From assembly GCA_028276605.1 (NCBI GenBank), contig JAPYWC010000006.1, positions 1 to 17,471 on the forward strand: 17,471 nt of DNA. Reading direction: 5' to 3'. The translations under genes and the position numbers were made by a program. Position 1 is the first letter of the stretch; every line of letters begins with the position of its first letter. This document shows, one piece after another, positions 1-8,136 of this stretch. This DNA is from Desulfurococcales archaeon (lineage in GTDB: Archaea; Thermoproteota; Thermoprotei_A; Sulfolobales; Ignisphaeraceae). The notes under the pieces are model-generated. The model searched no databases. It worked only from the letters and a program-made list of their open reading frames with translations, and was not told the DNA's origin.

Positions 1-513
1 ATTTTCGGGCTTCTGAAAATTGCAAGACAAATGAGTGAAACCATAGCTGCTGATGTCGAGACTGCAAGAAAGAGAAGGTTTGCAGCACTAGATATACAGA
101 CCCTAATTGCAGCAATACATGAAGCTTATAAGATTCTTGGAGTACTGAAGGAAGGGGGAAAAAGCCCTATAAGACATGTAAGGCTAATTATAGACTCTCT
201 AAGTGCTTTCTGGGCAGATAAACCTGCAATGGCTAGGAAATACAGCTATGAACTCAAAATAGCTACACACAGAGAAAATGTCACTGCATACCTAGTTAGT
301 CAGTATGCGATGACAACAAGATCCACCTTTGGTTTTGGTCTAGAGCATATAGCTGATGGAGTGTTCCACTTATGGATGGATGATGTGGAAACCAAGAAGG
401 AGGTTGTAAGATACATGATTATAAAGAAAATGAGGATGACCAACCACTCTAGGCGTGCATTCAAGGTTGAGATAGAGCCTGGCAAAGGAATAAGACTGAA
501 GCCCGTTACGTAA
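1..513 (+). CDS. KaiC-like RecA-fold ATPase, C-terminal part (5' end outside window)
   Basis: The reading frame is open from base 1, so the first ATG at 31 is probably internal and the gene starts upstream of the window. The visible 170 residues are the second half of a KaiC/RadA-like P-loop ATPase domain. A Walker B strand (VRLIIDSLSAF) is followed by the segment HRENVTAYLVSQYAMTTRS and then EHIADGVFHLW, which match the late core strands of KaiC-family domains. The C-terminus has the family ending of basic KKMRMTNHS, then FKVEIEPGKGI. The Walker A motif must lie outside the window. Archaeal stand-alone KaiC-like proteins are RecA-superfamily ATPases, some implicated in signalling or motility; nothing here fixes the role. 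It converges on the minus-strand gene ending at 553. Family call is firm, function open. Confidence 0.85.
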   Translation: MFGLLKIARQMSETIAADVETARKRRFAALDIQTLIAAIHEAYKILGVLKEGGKSPIRHVRLIIDSLSAFWADKPAMARKYSYELKIATHRENVTAYLVSQYAMTTRSTFGFGLEHIADGVFHLWMDDVETKKEVVRYMIIKKMRMTNHSRRAFKVEIEPGKGIRLKPVT

Positions 514-552
514 CACTAACTACAGTTAATATGATGCGAATCCGGCATGAGG

Positions 553-897
553 CTACTCTATACCTTGGCTAGACCTTTTAATTATGATCTCAGCCTTCGC
601 AACTATCTTTTGAGCAAGCTCTTCAATATTCTTGGATTCTGAAAAGGTGTAAAGACCTTGGGGAACGTACTCTAGGTAGTCACATCTCCAATAAGGCTCA
701 AGCAAATCATCTGCCCTCACAATCTTGGCATATATGGAATGGAGACCTTTGTAGATTCCAGTAAGTATGTTCACTCCCTTGAACTCTATTAAGAGGAGAA
801 CACAGTCATACCTGGATTCAACAACAAAGACCTTCTCGAATCCTTTCTGCATCAAAACCTGCTTTACAGTAGATACCTCAAGACTCATATTATTCAC
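553..897 (-). CDS. Unrecognised 114-residue protein
   Basis: I do not recognise the family. The frame codes for 114 residues from a GTG at 897, or 111 residues from the ATG at 888 three codons later. The protein looks soluble and alpha/beta: hydrophobic strands (VFVVES, CVLLLIEF, VNILTGIY) alternate with charged stretches, and it ends in an amphipathic helix rich in Glu and Lys (about residues 90-106). No signal peptide or membrane span is evident. A TATA-like element on the minus strand around 929-940 sits about 35 nt before the GTG, which would give a very short leader. It is divergent from the DUF2070 gene and convergent with the KaiC-like gene, so it is probably transcribed alone. The 68-residue frame on the opposite strand lacks family features and is taken as a shadow. 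Confidence 0.65.
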   Translation of the reverse strand: MNNMSLEVSTVKQVLMQKGFEKVFVVESRYDCVLLLIEFKGVNILTGIYKGLHSIYAKIVRADDLLEPYWRCDYLEYVPQGLYTFSESKNIEELAQKIVAKAEIIIKRSSQGIE

Positions 898-928
898 ACT
901 CTATACAACTGCTTCTTATTCCAGGAAA

Positions 929-940
929 CACTTTAATATG
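929..940 (-). promoter_or_regulatory. TATA-like element for the 553-897 gene
   Basis: Read on the minus strand this is CATATTAAAG, an archaeal TATA-like element about 32-35 nt upstream of the GTG at 897. A start about 25 nt downstream of the box would leave a leader of roughly 10 nt. Assigned by position and composition only. Confidence 0.4.
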
Positions 941-966
941 TCTACCTTTCCACAGCATAGTAATAG

Positions 967-978
967 TAAATAAAAATT
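967..978 (+). promoter_or_regulatory. TATA-like element for the DUF2070 gene
   Basis: An A/T-only stretch (TAAATAAAAATT) lies about 26-37 nt before the GTG at 1004, in the right place for a short-leader transcript. A purine-rich GGAAGTGA at 990-997 is 6 nt before the GTG and would serve as ribosome binding site. No experimental support is available from sequence. Confidence 0.35.
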
Positions 979-1003
979 AGAATGTTAAAGGAAGTGACAT
1001 AGC

Positions 1004-2710
1004 GTGCTTAAAGGAGCATCACTAAGATATTACAGAATGCTAAGGGTTCCATCGATTATCTCTAAAAGGCAGATATACATCTATCTCTTATTCATTCTCC
1101 TGCTCCTACTTGCAGATACATATCCCTATATACTTCTCCACAAGCTTCTTCACACAAATCTTCTCTTAATTCCAGTCCTTCACGCTACTTCGATATTTGT
1201 GATAGTGGCTTCGGTGAAGTTTATTGCTCGTTATATAAAGTTTAGACAAGCCACAAACGCCACATTATTCCTAATAGCACCTGGTTTACCAGTAGAATTC
1301 ATATCATCTTTTTTTGGCGTGTGGGGCTCGATCTATACTGCGTTACCCATCCTCAGCCCCTTCCTATTTTCAGGTCTTACAGGCTCTAAAAAACGAGGTA
1401 TAGCATACTCAATTATGCTGAGTATTGCGCTCCAGCTTCTCTTTATAGTGACAGATACCAGCATAGCTATTGCTATTGCAAGATTTGTAATACTATTCCT
1501 CTTGTTCATCCCATCCATTCATACAATATCACAACTAGATGATTTATCTGACCTGGATGTGTTTATGCTTGCTTCTGCATGGACCAAGCTAATGCTCACT
1601 GGAAATGGTGATGAACTTGAAAGCATCTTCAGCTCCATTGCTATAGATAAAGAAGTTAAGGTGAGAGTGCTACGCTTTGAGAGAGCAGGGAATGATATTG
1701 TAGTAGTTGTGCCAGCAATTCATTTCGGGCCCTACAAAACTTTAGGGAGTACATACTTCCCATACATATTGGAATCTGAGCTTAGCAAGAATAACATAAC
1801 AGCATTTATTTTTCATGGTGCAGGCTCCCATGAATTAAACGTAGCAAGTAGTGTAGAGAGCGAAAGACTTGCTAAAGAGATTACCAGAGCACTACTCAAT
1901 ACTGGAAGGAGTAGCAATACATATGAATCTCTTTACGAGCCTTTCAGAGTATTCAGCAACCTGAGAGAGGCTTTCTGCTTACATACCGATACTAAAGCGT
2001 TTATAATTATTTCCTCTCCTGTTACAGGAGGCGATGATTTGCCCCAAGAACTTCAGAAAAGAGCTGAAGAGATAGCAGCGCTTTATGGTTTTGCAGATGT
2101 GGCGGTAATAGATGCTCATAATGTAGAAGGTGACAGGGAGCTTAGGGTAGATGTTTTTGAAGAGCTGATAAAGTCAGCTCTTTCAAAGCATAGTAATCAG
2201 TGTTCAATTCTAAGGATTGGTTATGGCGAAGAGAGGGTGCATGGTATTGTTAGGGGGCTGTGCACAAATAAAGTAAAGGTGCTTGCCATAGAATGCAATA
2301 GTAAGAGGTATGGCATAATATATCTCTATGGAAATAATGCTGAACATGGTGTGAGAGAAGCACTAAGACATTTAGCGCTACAAAATGGTTTTGTAGATGC
2401 AGAAGTTGTTACACTTGATGATCATACATGTGCTGGCACAGCCTTTGACTCGCCATACTATGCAGTAGAACTTAGTGAAGCACTACTAAATGCTACAACC
2501 ATAGCATTGCATAAAGCTGTGGAGGATCTGAAAGATGCAAGGGTTACAACATTTACATATACCTTTACCGCCAAGCTCATGGGGGAGAAGGTATTTGATT
2601 TACTAGAGCTAGCTACACGAAGTGGAAGCGCCATTTTGAGAACCTTAAAAGTTGCTACGCTCTTGCTCTACATACTTTGGATCTTTATTCTAGCACTAAT
2701 ACTGCACTGA
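1004..2710 (+). CDS. DUF2070 (COG3356-like) membrane protein, possible lipid hydrolase
   Basis: This 568-residue protein matches the archaeal DUF2070 family in length and layout. The first 175 residues hold about six hydrophobic segments (roughly 24-38, 52-76, 86-106, 110-125, 133-150, 153-175). A soluble domain of about 370 residues follows, and a final membrane span (about 549-567) ends the protein. The soluble domain carries conserved-looking polar motifs: HFGPYKTLGST (240-250), FHGAGSHELN (270-279), DAHN (370-373), NAEHG (445-449) and LDDHT (471-475). Clustered His and Asp residues of this kind suggest a metal centre. From memory, COG3356 is described as a predicted membrane lipid hydrolase related to neutral ceramidase; the activity is inference. 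The start is a GTG at 1004. It lies upstream of cdvA on the same strand, but 91 nt and a separate TATA box separate them. Confidence 0.82.
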   Translation: MLKGASLRYYRMLRVPSIISKRQIYIYLLFILLLLLADTYPYILLHKLLHTNLLLIPVLHATSIFVIVASVKFIARYIKFRQATNATLFLIAPGLPVEFISSFFGVWGSIYTALPILSPFLFSGLTGSKKRGIAYSIMLSIALQLLFIVTDTSIAIAIARFVILFLLFIPSIHTISQLDDLSDLDVFMLASAWTKLMLTGNGDELESIFSSIAIDKEVKVRVLRFERAGNDIVVVVPAIHFGPYKTLGSTYFPYILESELSKNNITAFIFHGAGSHELNVASSVESERLAKEITRALLNTGRSSNTYESLYEPFRVFSNLREAFCLHTDTKAFIIISSPVTGGDDLPQELQKRAEEIAALYGFADVAVIDAHNVEGDRELRVDVFEELIKSALSKHSNQCSILRIGYGEERVHGIVRGLCTNKVKVLAIECNSKRYGIIYLYGNNAEHGVREALRHLALQNGFVDAEVVTLDDHTCAGTAFDSPYYAVELSEALLNATTIALHKAVEDLKDARVTTFTYTFTAKLMGEKVFDLLELATRSGSAILRTLKVATLLLYILWIFILALILH

Positions 2711-2755
2711 AAATTCTTAGATAATCACATTACATAGCTTAATTGAGGTTCTACC

Positions 2756-2766
2756 TTATATAAATT
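2756..2766 (+). promoter_or_regulatory. Promoter TATA box of the cdv cluster
   Basis: TTATATAAATT is the clearest TATA box in this gap. It is centred about 41 nt before the cdvA ATG, which would place transcription start near 2785. A GGGGAT at 2789-2794 then lies about 7 nt before the ATG and can act as ribosome binding site. cdvA therefore probably has its own promoter and is not just read through from the DUF2070 gene. Confidence 0.6.
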
Positions 2767-2801
2767 CTCATGAATGGAGATTATTAAAGGGGATTAAATT
2801 T

Positions 2802-3503
2802 ATGAGTATAACTATCGAAAATATAGCTCCATACATAGGTCAATCAATACTGGACATATATGGAAGAAAGGTAGGAATTCTCGTTAGCGTATATAGCGAT
2901 GTCGAAGGCAATGTATCAGCAATCGAAGTAATGATTAATGATACAACCTATGAGACCATACCTGGCGAGAGACTGGTAAAGGATGTTGACGGCCTAAAGA
3001 TAATGCCTGAGTGGCTTGTAAATGTTAAGAAGCTTGAGCGAAGGCTTGACATATTAAAGAAAAGAATTAAGGCAATGGAAGAGCTATATAAGAAGGGTCA
3101 GATACCGGCACATGCTTACCAGGAGCTAAAGGAGAAGTTCGCAAAAGAAGTCGAGAAGGTGAAGAGCGAGGTAAAGAGCGCTAAAGATGCGCTGCGAAAG
3201 AGATTGTATGAGATCGAGAACTTTGTTATCCATATAGAAAAAGCCATGACCCACCTCATGGTGAGCTACACAGCTGGGGAAATAGCTGAGAGCGGGTTCA
3301 AAATATCAGCAGACTTTATGCGCTTTGCAAGACAGGCAGCTCTTGATGAGAAGAGGGATATAGATAAACATATAGCGATGCTTGAGAAGCTTGAGCAAGA
3401 ACTCCAAGCAATTTTATCAAGTAGCGAGGAGGCAAAAGTGGCAGAAGCAATGCCTATAACATCATCAGCTCAACAACCAATAGCTGTAAAGGTTGTGAGC
3501 TGA
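2802..3503 (+). CDS. cdvA: Cell division protein CdvA
   Basis: CdvA is the crenarchaeal scaffold that binds membrane and DNA at mid-cell and recruits CdvB. The 233-residue protein has the expected three parts. Residues 5-70 form a PRC-barrel-like beta domain with short strands around ILDIYGRKVGILVSVYSD. Residues 74-205 form a long, strongly charged coiled coil. The last eight residues (PIAVKVVS) are a short hydrophobic tail in the place of the E3B peptide, which in Sulfolobus CdvA docks on the winged helix of CdvB. The linker before the tail (208-225) is Ser/Ala/Gln-rich and probably disordered. Identification is confirmed by the adjoining cdvB and cdvC. Its stop codon overlaps the purine-rich ribosome binding site of cdvB, so the two are likely translated from one message. 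Confidence 0.95.
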   Translation: MSITIENIAPYIGQSILDIYGRKVGILVSVYSDVEGNVSAIEVMINDTTYETIPGERLVKDVDGLKIMPEWLVNVKKLERRLDILKKRIKAMEELYKKGQIPAHAYQELKEKFAKEVEKVKSEVKSAKDALRKRLYEIENFVIHIEKAMTHLMVSYTAGEIAESGFKISADFMRFARQAALDEKRDIDKHIAMLEKLEQELQAILSSSEEAKVAEAMPITSSAQQPIAVKVVS

Positions 3504-3519
3504 GGAGACTCTCTAGATT

Positions 3520-4404
3520 GTGAGGACTATGACAACAGCCCCAGCAGGGATTTTTGATCCTCTCGCCAGGATTATACGAATAGCTGTGCCTGGCAAGGAT
3601 AAAAGGGCGTTGATATATATCCACACAGCTTTAAACGACTTGAAGCTGAAGCTTGAGGAGATTTACAGGAGACTAAAGGAGAGAGATAGTGAGCTCCTAG
3701 CTAATGCGGTAAAAGCTCTTAGTGGTAGTGATAGGGAAAGAGCGGCGATATATGCTGCTGAGATTGCTGAGGTAAGGAAGTTAATGAAACTGGTTCAGGT
3801 GGCGTTACTAGCTGTTGAGAGACTCTTAGAGAGGTTAAAGACAATGCACATAGTTAACGATATGAAGGTTCTTCAGACAACAATAGGCGTTCTAAACCAG
3901 CTTAAACAGATGTTCGCCTCAACAATGCCTGAGCTAGCATCATCTCTAGATACAATAGTAGCTAACGTTAATGCTATTGTTGCAGAGACCCAGGCTCCTG
4001 AAGTAAGTGCAAATGTTACGATTGTGACAAAGGAGGTGCAAGAGATATTAAAGGAGGTAGAGCTACAAGCAGAGGAGAGGATTAGACAAAGCCTCTCACC
4101 TATACCTGTTCAGCTAGAGGATCTTGTAAAGAAGCAGCATTTGGAGAGTATAGCAACGGCACAGAGCATTATAGACAGCTTGACGAAGGTACCTGCAATG
4201 CCAACAGCATACACGCCTCGCATACAATACCTACAGAGATTCTTTGACAACGACATAGAGATGCAAGTGTACTTGCAAATCTTAAACAACAATGGCGTGC
4301 TTAATGTGAGAGAATGCGCAATAAAGTTAGGGGTGCCTGAGGAAGAAATAAGAGCTGTCCTTAGGAGACTGGAGAGCAAAGGACTCATAAAAGTTGTGAC
4401 ATAA
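3520..4404 (+). CDS. cdvB: Cell division protein CdvB (ESCRT-III-like, with winged helix)
   Basis: CdvB is the archaeal ESCRT-III homologue that forms the division ring and is removed by CdvC. The 294 residues contain a helical ESCRT-III core (about 25-190), a linker with the Pro-containing motif VPAMPTAYTP (224-233), and a C-terminal winged helix (about 240-294, with NVRECAIKLGVPEEEIRAVLRRLESKGLIKV). The Pro motif resembles the MIM2 element bound by the CdvC MIT domain. The winged helix is the known partner of the CdvA tail, which identifies this as the main CdvB and not one of the shorter paralogues (CdvB1-B3) that usually lack it. The GTG at 3520 is the start used here; GAGGAG at 3502-3507, over the cdvA stop, is 12 nt away. 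An ATG at 3529 is a possible alternative but stands farther from that site. Confidence 0.95.
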   Translation: MRTMTTAPAGIFDPLARIIRIAVPGKDKRALIYIHTALNDLKLKLEEIYRRLKERDSELLANAVKALSGSDRERAAIYAAEIAEVRKLMKLVQVALLAVERLLERLKTMHIVNDMKVLQTTIGVLNQLKQMFASTMPELASSLDTIVANVNAIVAETQAPEVSANVTIVTKEVQEILKEVELQAEERIRQSLSPIPVQLEDLVKKQHLESIATAQSIIDSLTKVPAMPTAYTPRIQYLQRFFDNDIEMQVYLQILNNNGVLNVRECAIKLGVPEEEIRAVLRRLESKGLIKVVT

Positions 4405-4446
4405 CTTTTTACTCAATGGTAAACAGCTCATTAAGTATCATCGTTC

Positions 4447-4453
4447 AGGTGCC
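4447..4453 (+). promoter_or_regulatory. Ribosome binding site of cdvC
   Basis: AGGTGCC lies 5 nt before the ATG at 4459 and contains the GGTG core complementary to the 16S rRNA tail. It supports this ATG as the cdvC start. Confidence 0.5.
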
Positions 4454-4458
4454 TTAAA

Positions 4459-5607
4459 ATGAGTAGTGGTCGTGAATATCTCGAAGCACTTGCTAGAAAA
4501 TACGTAAATGATGCAATGATAAATGAACGCATAGGCAATCTTATAGATGCTGCGAAAAACTATAAGAAGGCTGCAGAAGTTCTGTTTATGATAATAAACA
4601 ATTACAAGAACGACCCAATGATACATATATACAAGAATCTTGCTGAAGGCTACCTCAAGAAAGCTGAAGAGCTTGAAAAAGAGGCTAAGTTGTCAGTACC
4701 TATAGGTGGTAATAATCAGGGAAAGGAGGAGTCAGAAGAAGATCTAGTACAAGATTTCATAATCGTTGAAAAACCCCCAGTAAAGTTTGAGGATGTCATA
4801 GGGCTTGAAGAAGCTAAGCAAGCCATAATAGAGGCTATTGTTTACCCCACCAAAAGACCTGATCTCTTCCCACTTGGCTGGCCTCGAAACATATTACTCT
4901 ACGGTCCGCCTGGATGCGGAAAAACCTTGTTAGCGGCTGCTGTAGCTAATGAGATTGATGGTATATTTATGCAGATTGATGCAGCTACATTATTATCTAA
5001 ATGGTTTGGTGAAGCAGAGAAAAGGGTTGCCGCCATATTTAGGTATGCTAAGAAGGTTGGTGCATCGAAGCCTGTCATAATATTCATTGATGAGGTTGAT
5101 AGCCTTCTGGGGGTATATGAGCATGAGCTTGGTGCAGAAGCGAGAGTTAGGAATCAGTTTCTTAAGGAGCTTGATGGACTTAGCGATAAGGGGAAGAACT
5201 ACTTTGTTTATGTTATAGCGGCAACTAATAAGCCTTGGAAGCTTGATATAGGTTTCATAAGAAGATTCCACAAAAGGATTTACATTCCTCCACCAAATAA
5301 GGATGCTAGGAAAGCTCTCCTCGAGTATTACACTAAGAACTTCAAGTTAGCACCTGATGTAGATCTGGATAAACTTGCTGAATTGACTGAAGGATATTCT
5401 GCAAGTGATATAAGGGATATAGTTATAGAAGCATATCTGAGAACAGTTAGGGAGCTATTCAAATCGAACAGGATCGATGGGACGCCTCGTCCAATAACAA
5501 TGAATGACTTCTTAGAGGTTCTAAAGCGTAAGAAACCAAGTATTAGCAAAGAGATGCTGAAGCTTTATGAAGAGTGGACTCGAAACTTTGGTGCAGGTGG
5601 AAGCTGA
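4459..5607 (+). CDS. cdvC: Cell division ATPase CdvC (Vps4-like AAA)
   Basis: CdvC is the AAA ATPase that disassembles and remodels CdvB polymers during abscission. The 382-residue protein begins with a MIT three-helix domain (about 5-75; AAKNYKKAAEVL is the typical second helix), followed by an acidic linker (78-105). The AAA module has Walker A GPPGCGKT (149-156), pore loop KWFGEAEK (181-188), Walker B IIFIDEVD (207-214), sensor 1 AATN (254-257) and the arginine finger region RRFHKR (268-273). The small helical lid follows, with GYSASDIRDIVIEA (312-325). All catalytic residues are present, so the enzyme should be active. It closes the cdvABC cluster; a T5 tract about 20 nt after the stop may terminate the transcript. 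Confidence 0.97.
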   Translation: MSSGREYLEALARKYVNDAMINERIGNLIDAAKNYKKAAEVLFMIINNYKNDPMIHIYKNLAEGYLKKAEELEKEAKLSVPIGGNNQGKEESEEDLVQDFIIVEKPPVKFEDVIGLEEAKQAIIEAIVYPTKRPDLFPLGWPRNILLYGPPGCGKTLLAAAVANEIDGIFMQIDAATLLSKWFGEAEKRVAAIFRYAKKVGASKPVIIFIDEVDSLLGVYEHELGAEARVRNQFLKELDGLSDKGKNYFVYVIAATNKPWKLDIGFIRRFHKRIYIPPPNKDARKALLEYYTKNFKLAPDVDLDKLAELTEGYSASDIRDIVIEAYLRTVRELFKSNRIDGTPRPITMNDFLEVLKRKKPSISKEMLKLYEEWTRNFGAGGS

Positions 5608-5626
5608 AAGAGAAGAGCAAGAATTC

Positions 5627-5631
5627 TTTTT
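5627..5631 (+). terminator. Oligo-T terminator candidate after cdvC
   Basis: A TTTTT tract preceded by ATTC lies 20 nt beyond the cdvC stop, in the convergent gap with the CBS gene. Archaeal RNA polymerase can terminate on short T tracts without a hairpin. No stem-loop is visible here. Confidence 0.4.
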
Positions 5632-5683
5632 AATACCCTATCCTACTCATATTGTTATATCTAGTCATAAACCCTCTACGCCT

Positions 5684-6100
5684 TTATTTTGACTTGCTCT
5701 GCATTTCTATATACTCTAAAAGCTCTGGTACATACTTCAAAATATCATCAACAGTTATAATTCCCAAAATTTTGCCTACCTTATCAACTACCGGTATGTG
5801 TCCATGTCCTGTACCTAATATTAGGTTCACAATGGATTTTAATGGTGTATCAGGCTCTACAACTGTTACAATATTTGAAAGAATTTCTGATACCTTAACC
5901 AATTTGGGGTCAAGACCTTTTGCTATAACCTTTACTACTATATCTTTAGCCGTTATAACGCCCCTTACAATTCCAGCTTCATTAACTACGACAAGGGATG
6001 CTATGTTATGCCTCTCCATAAGCTTAATAGCTTCGTGAATCGTTGCATTCATGTTTATTGTAATTGGATTGGGCACCATAATATCAGATGCTTTCAGCAT
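5684..6100 (-). CDS. Tandem CBS-domain protein
   Basis: The 138 residues are almost entirely two CBS domains. CBS1 (about 6-62) includes MVPNPITINMNATIHEAIKLMERHNIASLVVVN and GVITAKDIV. CBS2 (about 68-128) includes TPLKSIVNLILGTGHGHIPVVD and LGIITVDDIL. A CBS pair forms a Bateman module that binds adenosine nucleotides or related ligands and usually acts as an energy or SAM sensor, alone or with a partner protein. No catalytic domain is attached, so the partner is unknown. Its ATG overlaps the stop of rqcH (ATGCTGA, 7 nt), so the two are probably translationally coupled in one operon. That suggests, but does not prove, a link to stalled-ribosome handling. Confidence 0.9.
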   Translation of the reverse strand: MLKASDIMVPNPITINMNATIHEAIKLMERHNIASLVVVNEAGIVRGVITAKDIVVKVIAKGLDPKLVKVSEILSNIVTVVEPDTPLKSIVNLILGTGHGHIPVVDKVGKILGIITVDDILKYVPELLEYIEMQSKSK

Positions 6101-8136
6101 TCTTCAAGCACCTTTTTTACATCTTCTCTTACAACAATTTTAACTATTTTACTCTTGCCTGGGATCTTTGAGCGAAGCTCATTAATGTCAACAGCCTTTA
6201 CAAGGGCTCTTAATTCTTTGGAGTTGAGTTCATCTAAGAACTGCTTAATAACATCATCAACCTTTGAATCCCCTGGCCTAATTACAAAGTAGACAAGGCA
6301 ACGCCTTGACACATTGTTTTCAGAACCAACAACTAATCTTATTGTACACCCCTCATCAAGCTTTAGAATTTCTATCCCTATTGCAAGCTCTAATGATACG
6401 CTTCGCACATAGTTTTTCTTTCCATACACCATGAATCCACCCTTAGGTAGATACTCTCCTGATGGTGGCGATAGAGAGACCTGCGATGCTGGAACCCAAA
6501 ACACGTCAATAGCGTGTAAGCCCATTTTCCAGGCCTTGCTGTAGCAAGCTGCAAGTAATGCTGCCTCGTGTAGTGTTTCTTCATCTACAGTTCTTCCACC
6601 CGTTTTTATTATTACTGCGCTACCCCCGTGAATGTCTGCATGAAGCACTATATCCTTCTCATCTAGGTACTTTCTAATCAGCATCATGTTCTGCTGTGCA
6701 TCCTTACCACCAATTACTAGAAATCCTGATGAAGTTATTGTCCAGTGGAATCTTTCAAACCATTCCCTCACCTTCTTCATAGCTAGGCGTATTGACCTCT
6801 TTTCAGTCTCAACATTTTGCTCTAGCTCAACCATTTTACTCCTAAGCTTACTTATTTCACTTTCTATTCTCTCAATGCTTTTCTCCACATCTTTGAGCTT
6901 CTTTCTATAGTTGTTATACACATCAATGAACTCTAACCTAACATCAAGCTCAATACTTGTACTGTCAATCCTTAGAACATATTTACCGCTAGACTTGTCG
7001 TAACGCTCAATGGAGTTGCTACATTTAGTTACCCTGTCCCATCCTTCACTCTTTATCACAGATCTGACACAGCTATGTATCTTCTCAATTTCTGGATACC
7101 TTTCCTCAATTAATTGCACAATATTTGATAAGGTATTGAGCTCCTTCCTGTACATCTCCAACCTTTTCTCCATATCATTGATAGTAGCCCTCAGCTTCTC
7201 TATATCTTCCATCAAAGAACCTAGCCTAGCTTTTTGAATAAGCTCCTCTAAATCACGCTCAAAGTACTTATTCACAGCATCATTAAACTTCTCAAAAAAT
7301 TCGATTCTAGCACCATGAATCTTTACGATGTGAAGAGGTTCAAATGTATAGAAACCTACTGCAGTATCCTGGATGTAGACAATACAAGGTTTTGGACTTT
7401 CTATTGCAAGCTTTTGCAAACTTCTCAGTTCATTAATTACACATTCTACAACGGAAGAGATGTTATTATCTTGCCTCACTTTCTCGATACATATGTGGTA
7501 GGAGAGTTCAACAAGTTCTGGAGGAATCCCAAAGCTCTTAACAAAGTAGGAGATTATATTTTGCTTCTTCTCAATAACATCCCCTACAACTTTTTGAGCT
7601 TCGATAGTATCTAAATCCTGAACCCATTGTTTAGGTGGAAACTGGTAAGGATGTCTAGGTGCTATAATTCTGTCCTTCATTTTCCTATACTCTAGCGCAA
7701 GTAAAACTTCTAATGTTGAAGTTGTTAAGATTACTGTTCCTCTTGGAAGAAGCTCTATTATAAGTTTCCTTTCCTCTGCCCCACATTTAAGGTCCATCAC
7801 TATTAAACGCTCCTTATCATATTGCTCAACTCCTGCTACTCTACAGTCCCTCACATGCCTCCTCCAAAGTTCTGTAAGGTTTCTATGAGGTTCGAGGCTT
7901 AGTTGAGAAAATATTATCGAAACCCTCTTACCGGGCTCTATAATAAGGAAGAACTGTTTATCCTCTCCTCGCTTCCTAAGCCTAAGTACCATTAATTCCT
8001 TTGAGTAAACAAAAACATTATCAATATATGAATCTACTAGCAGCTTCTTTTGCTCATTGAGCCACACACTTATATCTATCCAGCTCATAGACTTCTTGGG
8101 GCGTATCTGCTGTGACGCAAAGTAGTCTGCACTCAT
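6094..8136 (-). CDS. rqcH: RqcH / NFACT (NEMF, Rqc2) family ribosome rescue factor
   Basis: NFACT proteins bind split large ribosomal subunits with a blocked nascent chain and, in bacteria and eukaryotes, recruit tRNA to add C-terminal tails. Numbering from the ATG at 8136, residues about 17-225 are the NFACT-N domain, with LWRRHVRDCRVAGVEQYDKER at about 90-110. A helix-hairpin-helix-like GIPPELVELS follows, then two long coiled-coil arms (about 280-350 and 405-460). NFACT-R is unmistakable: WFERFHWTITSSGFLVIGG, VLHADIHGGSAVIIK, and SGEYLPKGGFMVYGKKNY. The usual Asp-Arg pair of NFACT-N appears here as Glu-Arg. The start is uncertain. An upstream TTG at 8145 is possible, and the ATG at 8088 gives an N-terminus (MSWIDI) that begins like bacterial homologues and avoids overlap with the divergent gene. 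I kept the ATG at 8136, as a TTTTAAG box lies 20-25 nt before it. Confidence 0.9.
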   Translation of the reverse strand: MSADYFASQQIRPKKSMSWIDISVWLNEQKKLLVDSYIDNVFVYSKELMVLRLRKRGEDKQFFLIIEPGKRVSIIFSQLSLEPHRNLTELWRRHVRDCRVAGVEQYDKERLIVMDLKCGAEERKLIIELLPRGTVILTTSTLEVLLALEYRKMKDRIIAPRHPYQFPPKQWVQDLDTIEAQKVVGDVIEKKQNIISYFVKSFGIPPELVELSYHICIEKVRQDNNISSVVECVINELRSLQKLAIESPKPCIVYIQDTAVGFYTFEPLHIVKIHGARIEFFEKFNDAVNKYFERDLEELIQKARLGSLMEDIEKLRATINDMEKRLEMYRKELNTLSNIVQLIEERYPEIEKIHSCVRSVIKSEGWDRVTKCSNSIERYDKSSGKYVLRIDSTSIELDVRLEFIDVYNNYRKKLKDVEKSIERIESEISKLRSKMVELEQNVETEKRSIRLAMKKVREWFERFHWTITSSGFLVIGGKDAQQNMMLIRKYLDEKDIVLHADIHGGSAVIIKTGGRTVDEETLHEAALLAACYSKAWKMGLHAIDVFWVPASQVSLSPPSGEYLPKGGFMVYGKKNYVRSVSLELAIGIEILKLDEGCTIRLVVGSENNVSRRCLVYFVIRPGDSKVDDVIKQFLDELNSKELRALVKAVDINELRSKIPGKSKIVKIVVREDVKKVLEEC

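Noticed and set aside
31..513. A complete gene starting at the ATG at 31
   Set aside because: The frame is open to base 1 and the domain lacks its Walker A half, so the real start is upstream.
767..973. 68-residue frame on the plus strand opposite the 553-897 gene
   Set aside because: Low-complexity Ser/Thr/Phe composition typical of an antisense shadow, and it fills the promoter region of the two divergent genes.
5652..6292. Two plus-strand frames opposite the CBS and rqcH genes
   Set aside because: They mirror firmly identified minus-strand genes and show Ser/Thr/Ile-rich shadow composition.
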